NCBI GenBank assembly: GCA_023525715.1
Contig: CM042012.1
Span: 35,040,151 to 35,104,150, forward strand
From: Cichorium intybus
Taxonomy: Eukaryota; Streptophyta; Magnoliopsida; Asterales; Asteraceae
Length of the DNA: 64,000 nt
Direction of reading: 5' to 3'
How positions within the stretch are numbered: the first letter of the stretch is position 1; each line of letters opens with the position of its first letter. The notes beneath the pieces were generated by a model that saw only the letters and a list, made by a program, of their open reading frames with translations, ran no database searches and was not told where the DNA came from. This document shows, in pieces, positions 62,557 through 64,000 of this stretch. The position numbers and the translations under genes were made by a program.

Positions 62557-63053
62557 TGTGGAATATGCCTTCAACAATTCAACAACTTATTTTCAAAGAT
62601 GGCTAAACAAAGTTTTTCAAATGGCTGCTAAACAAACTTCAAAGATGGCATGTAGAATTTTTTAAATGAGCCATTTTTTTTCTTTAAGTGGCATGCAAAG
62701 TTTTTAGTATAAATATGTTAGAAACCATCTCAAACAAATCACACCAAAAACCATCTCAACTCTTTAGAAAACATACTTACCCTTCTTGTAAATACATAAG
62801 AGTTTTAAACTCTTTGTATTTTTATATTTCTCCAAACCTTTTGTAAACACCACAAAATATAGTGAATTGATTCTCGGCTTCCTCCGCCCGTGGTTTTTCC
62901 CGATTTGGGTTTTCCACGTAAATCCTCGTGTCTCTATTTTATTTACTTTATTCGTATTTTCGTTGTGATTATTACCGTTTGATAATTTTGATCCTATTCC
63001 GCATTGAGCTAATATTGTCTAAAGTCAATTCGGATCCGTCGTATTTTACAACA
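62557..63053 (+). repeat. 3' LTR of the Tork-type copia element
   Basis: Two substitutions and three single-base indels from the 5' LTR; TATAAATA at 62708-62715. Confidence 0.9.
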
Positions 63054-64000
63054 TCTATTAAAAAGATATTTTTATGGTATTAATTAATGTGCACCTCTTA
63101 GAATGTGCACGAAATTTCTATAGATGATCCGATTGAAAGTGAGTCATGCTTGATCATGTAGTCCATCTTACCCAATATTTCTTTAAATACGAATAATGGA
63201 TTAATACTTATAAGTTGTTTTGACATTCTATTGTAGCATTAAGGATTCAATGAACTATTATTTTTCATTAAGACTGAATTTTACTTAAGACGAAGGATCC
63301 GAGTGCCAAAAAAGGTTATACTTCAAACTGATTCTCCTCTCAAACTAATAGAGAGATCATTTTCTTTTTCCGATAGTAGCTCCATGAAAAAGTAATCTAA
63401 CGGGTATATGTTTCTTTTGAGAGTGTTACTACTTTGGTATCCATTGTGGGTTGTAGAGGAGAAAATTTTGTTTTCTTATCTTGGCCTTCTCGTTGGATAT
63501 AATATGTTGCAATTTGAAAGTTGGAAGTACGTTATTAATAAGTTCTTTACAAAACTTTCTTAGTGGAAAATGTGTGTTTTTATCTATGGGAGGCTAAATT
63601 AAACTAATCAAGGCGGCTTTTTAAAGCCTGAATGCATATTTAACGTCCTTATTTATAACTTGTAATATTCTAACCTTTTGTTAGTTTTTAATATAATTCG
63701 ATGTTAAAAAAAAAAAACTATTTATCCTTACCATATAAGTTATATTATGTACATCATACTAATATGCGATCCAGTAAATATAAATATATCTATATTTTAA
63801 TTCATGAGTGATGTTTTGTCAAATATGGAGTTGTGAACTAACAATATATGTCTATCATAACTTGTGTTTTCTTAGGTTTGATGGCAATTAGATAAATATT
63901 ATATAGTATATGAGGTTGTCATGTGATTGATAGATTTTGTGGTAAAATATATAGAGTAAAAAAATCATTAAAGCCAATATCTTTGATACCTTACAAATTT
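63054..64000. other. AT-rich flank, nothing recognised
   Basis: After the tctat duplication the sequence is AT-rich with an A run near 63708-63717. No ORF, repeat or RNA gene was recognised. Confidence 0.5.

Larger units (their letters stand above)
49257..63053 (+). mobile_element. Tork-type Ty1/copia retrotransposon split by a Tekay element
   Basis: LTRs 49257-49752 and 62557-63053 (496 and 497 bp), starting TGTGGAATATG and ending TTTTACAACA, flanked by the 5-bp duplication tctat (49252-49256, 63054-63058). The LTRs differ by two substitutions and three single-base indels by eye. PBS at 49755-49766, polypurine tract AAGGTGGAGAT just before 62557. Without the insertion at 51953-60520 the element is about 5.2 kb. 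The polyprotein frame carries no stop or frameshift, so the copy may have been active until the Tekay insertion. Confidence 0.95.

Overview
This is a plant nuclear DNA window. It holds three host genes with plant-type GT-AG introns, set in a large amount of nested transposable-element DNA. The protein families (GDT1/UPF0016, a chloroplast-type HAD phosphatase like FHY1, Tork-type copia, Tekay-type chromovirus, PIF/Harbinger, a MULE-like foldback, tRNA-derived SINEs) point to a eudicot. The LTR style suggests Asteraceae, but that is a weak guess. No bacterial or organellar genes are present.

Layout. 1-780: AT-rich DNA with many copies of AAAACGCAG in both orientations and a long hairpin. 1024-3173 (+): a complete nine-exon GDT1-like transporter gene. 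4020-22834: a four-level nest. A foldback/MULE-like element is split by a solo LTR (4950-22368), which is split by an old Ty3 element (5300-21064), which is split by a young non-autonomous Tekay-like element (10807-19564). All three LTR insertions have exact 5-bp target-site duplications. 22869-25020: tandem duplications, three (TA)n/(CA)n tracts, and a small inverted-repeat element lying between two of the tracts. 25470-35373: PIF/Harbinger DNA with a broken transposase, interrupted by a copia element (27178-34936, TSD attca) on the minus strand. 35549-37335 (+): a complete seven-exon FHY1-like gene starting 176 bp downstream of the PIF end. 37870-40134: SINE and LINE remnants and a nested SINE. 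40755-43609 (-): a complete seven-exon gene for an unrecognised 564-residue membrane protein. 43610-49256: gene-poor AT-rich DNA. 49257-63053: a Tork-type copia element (+, TSD tctat) whose reading frame is otherwise open but is split by a Tekay chromovirus (51953-60520, minus strand, TSD attca) carrying two in-frame stops. 63054-64000: AT-rich, nothing seen.

The three host genes are unrelated in role (Golgi/ER or plastid Mn/Ca handling; FMN hydrolysis; unknown membrane protein) and do not form a unit. The element-level observations I rate highest are: (a) arrays of short hairpins with changing stem sequence in two Ty3 families; (b) a PBS-adjacent hairpin block shared by three Ty3 families whose LTRs differ; (c) a non-autonomous Tekay-like element with almost identical LTRs around decayed coding DNA; (d) a Tekay insertion whose LTRs look older than those of the copia element it sits in. 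Exon borders, LTR borders and mismatch counts were read by eye and should be rechecked by alignment.
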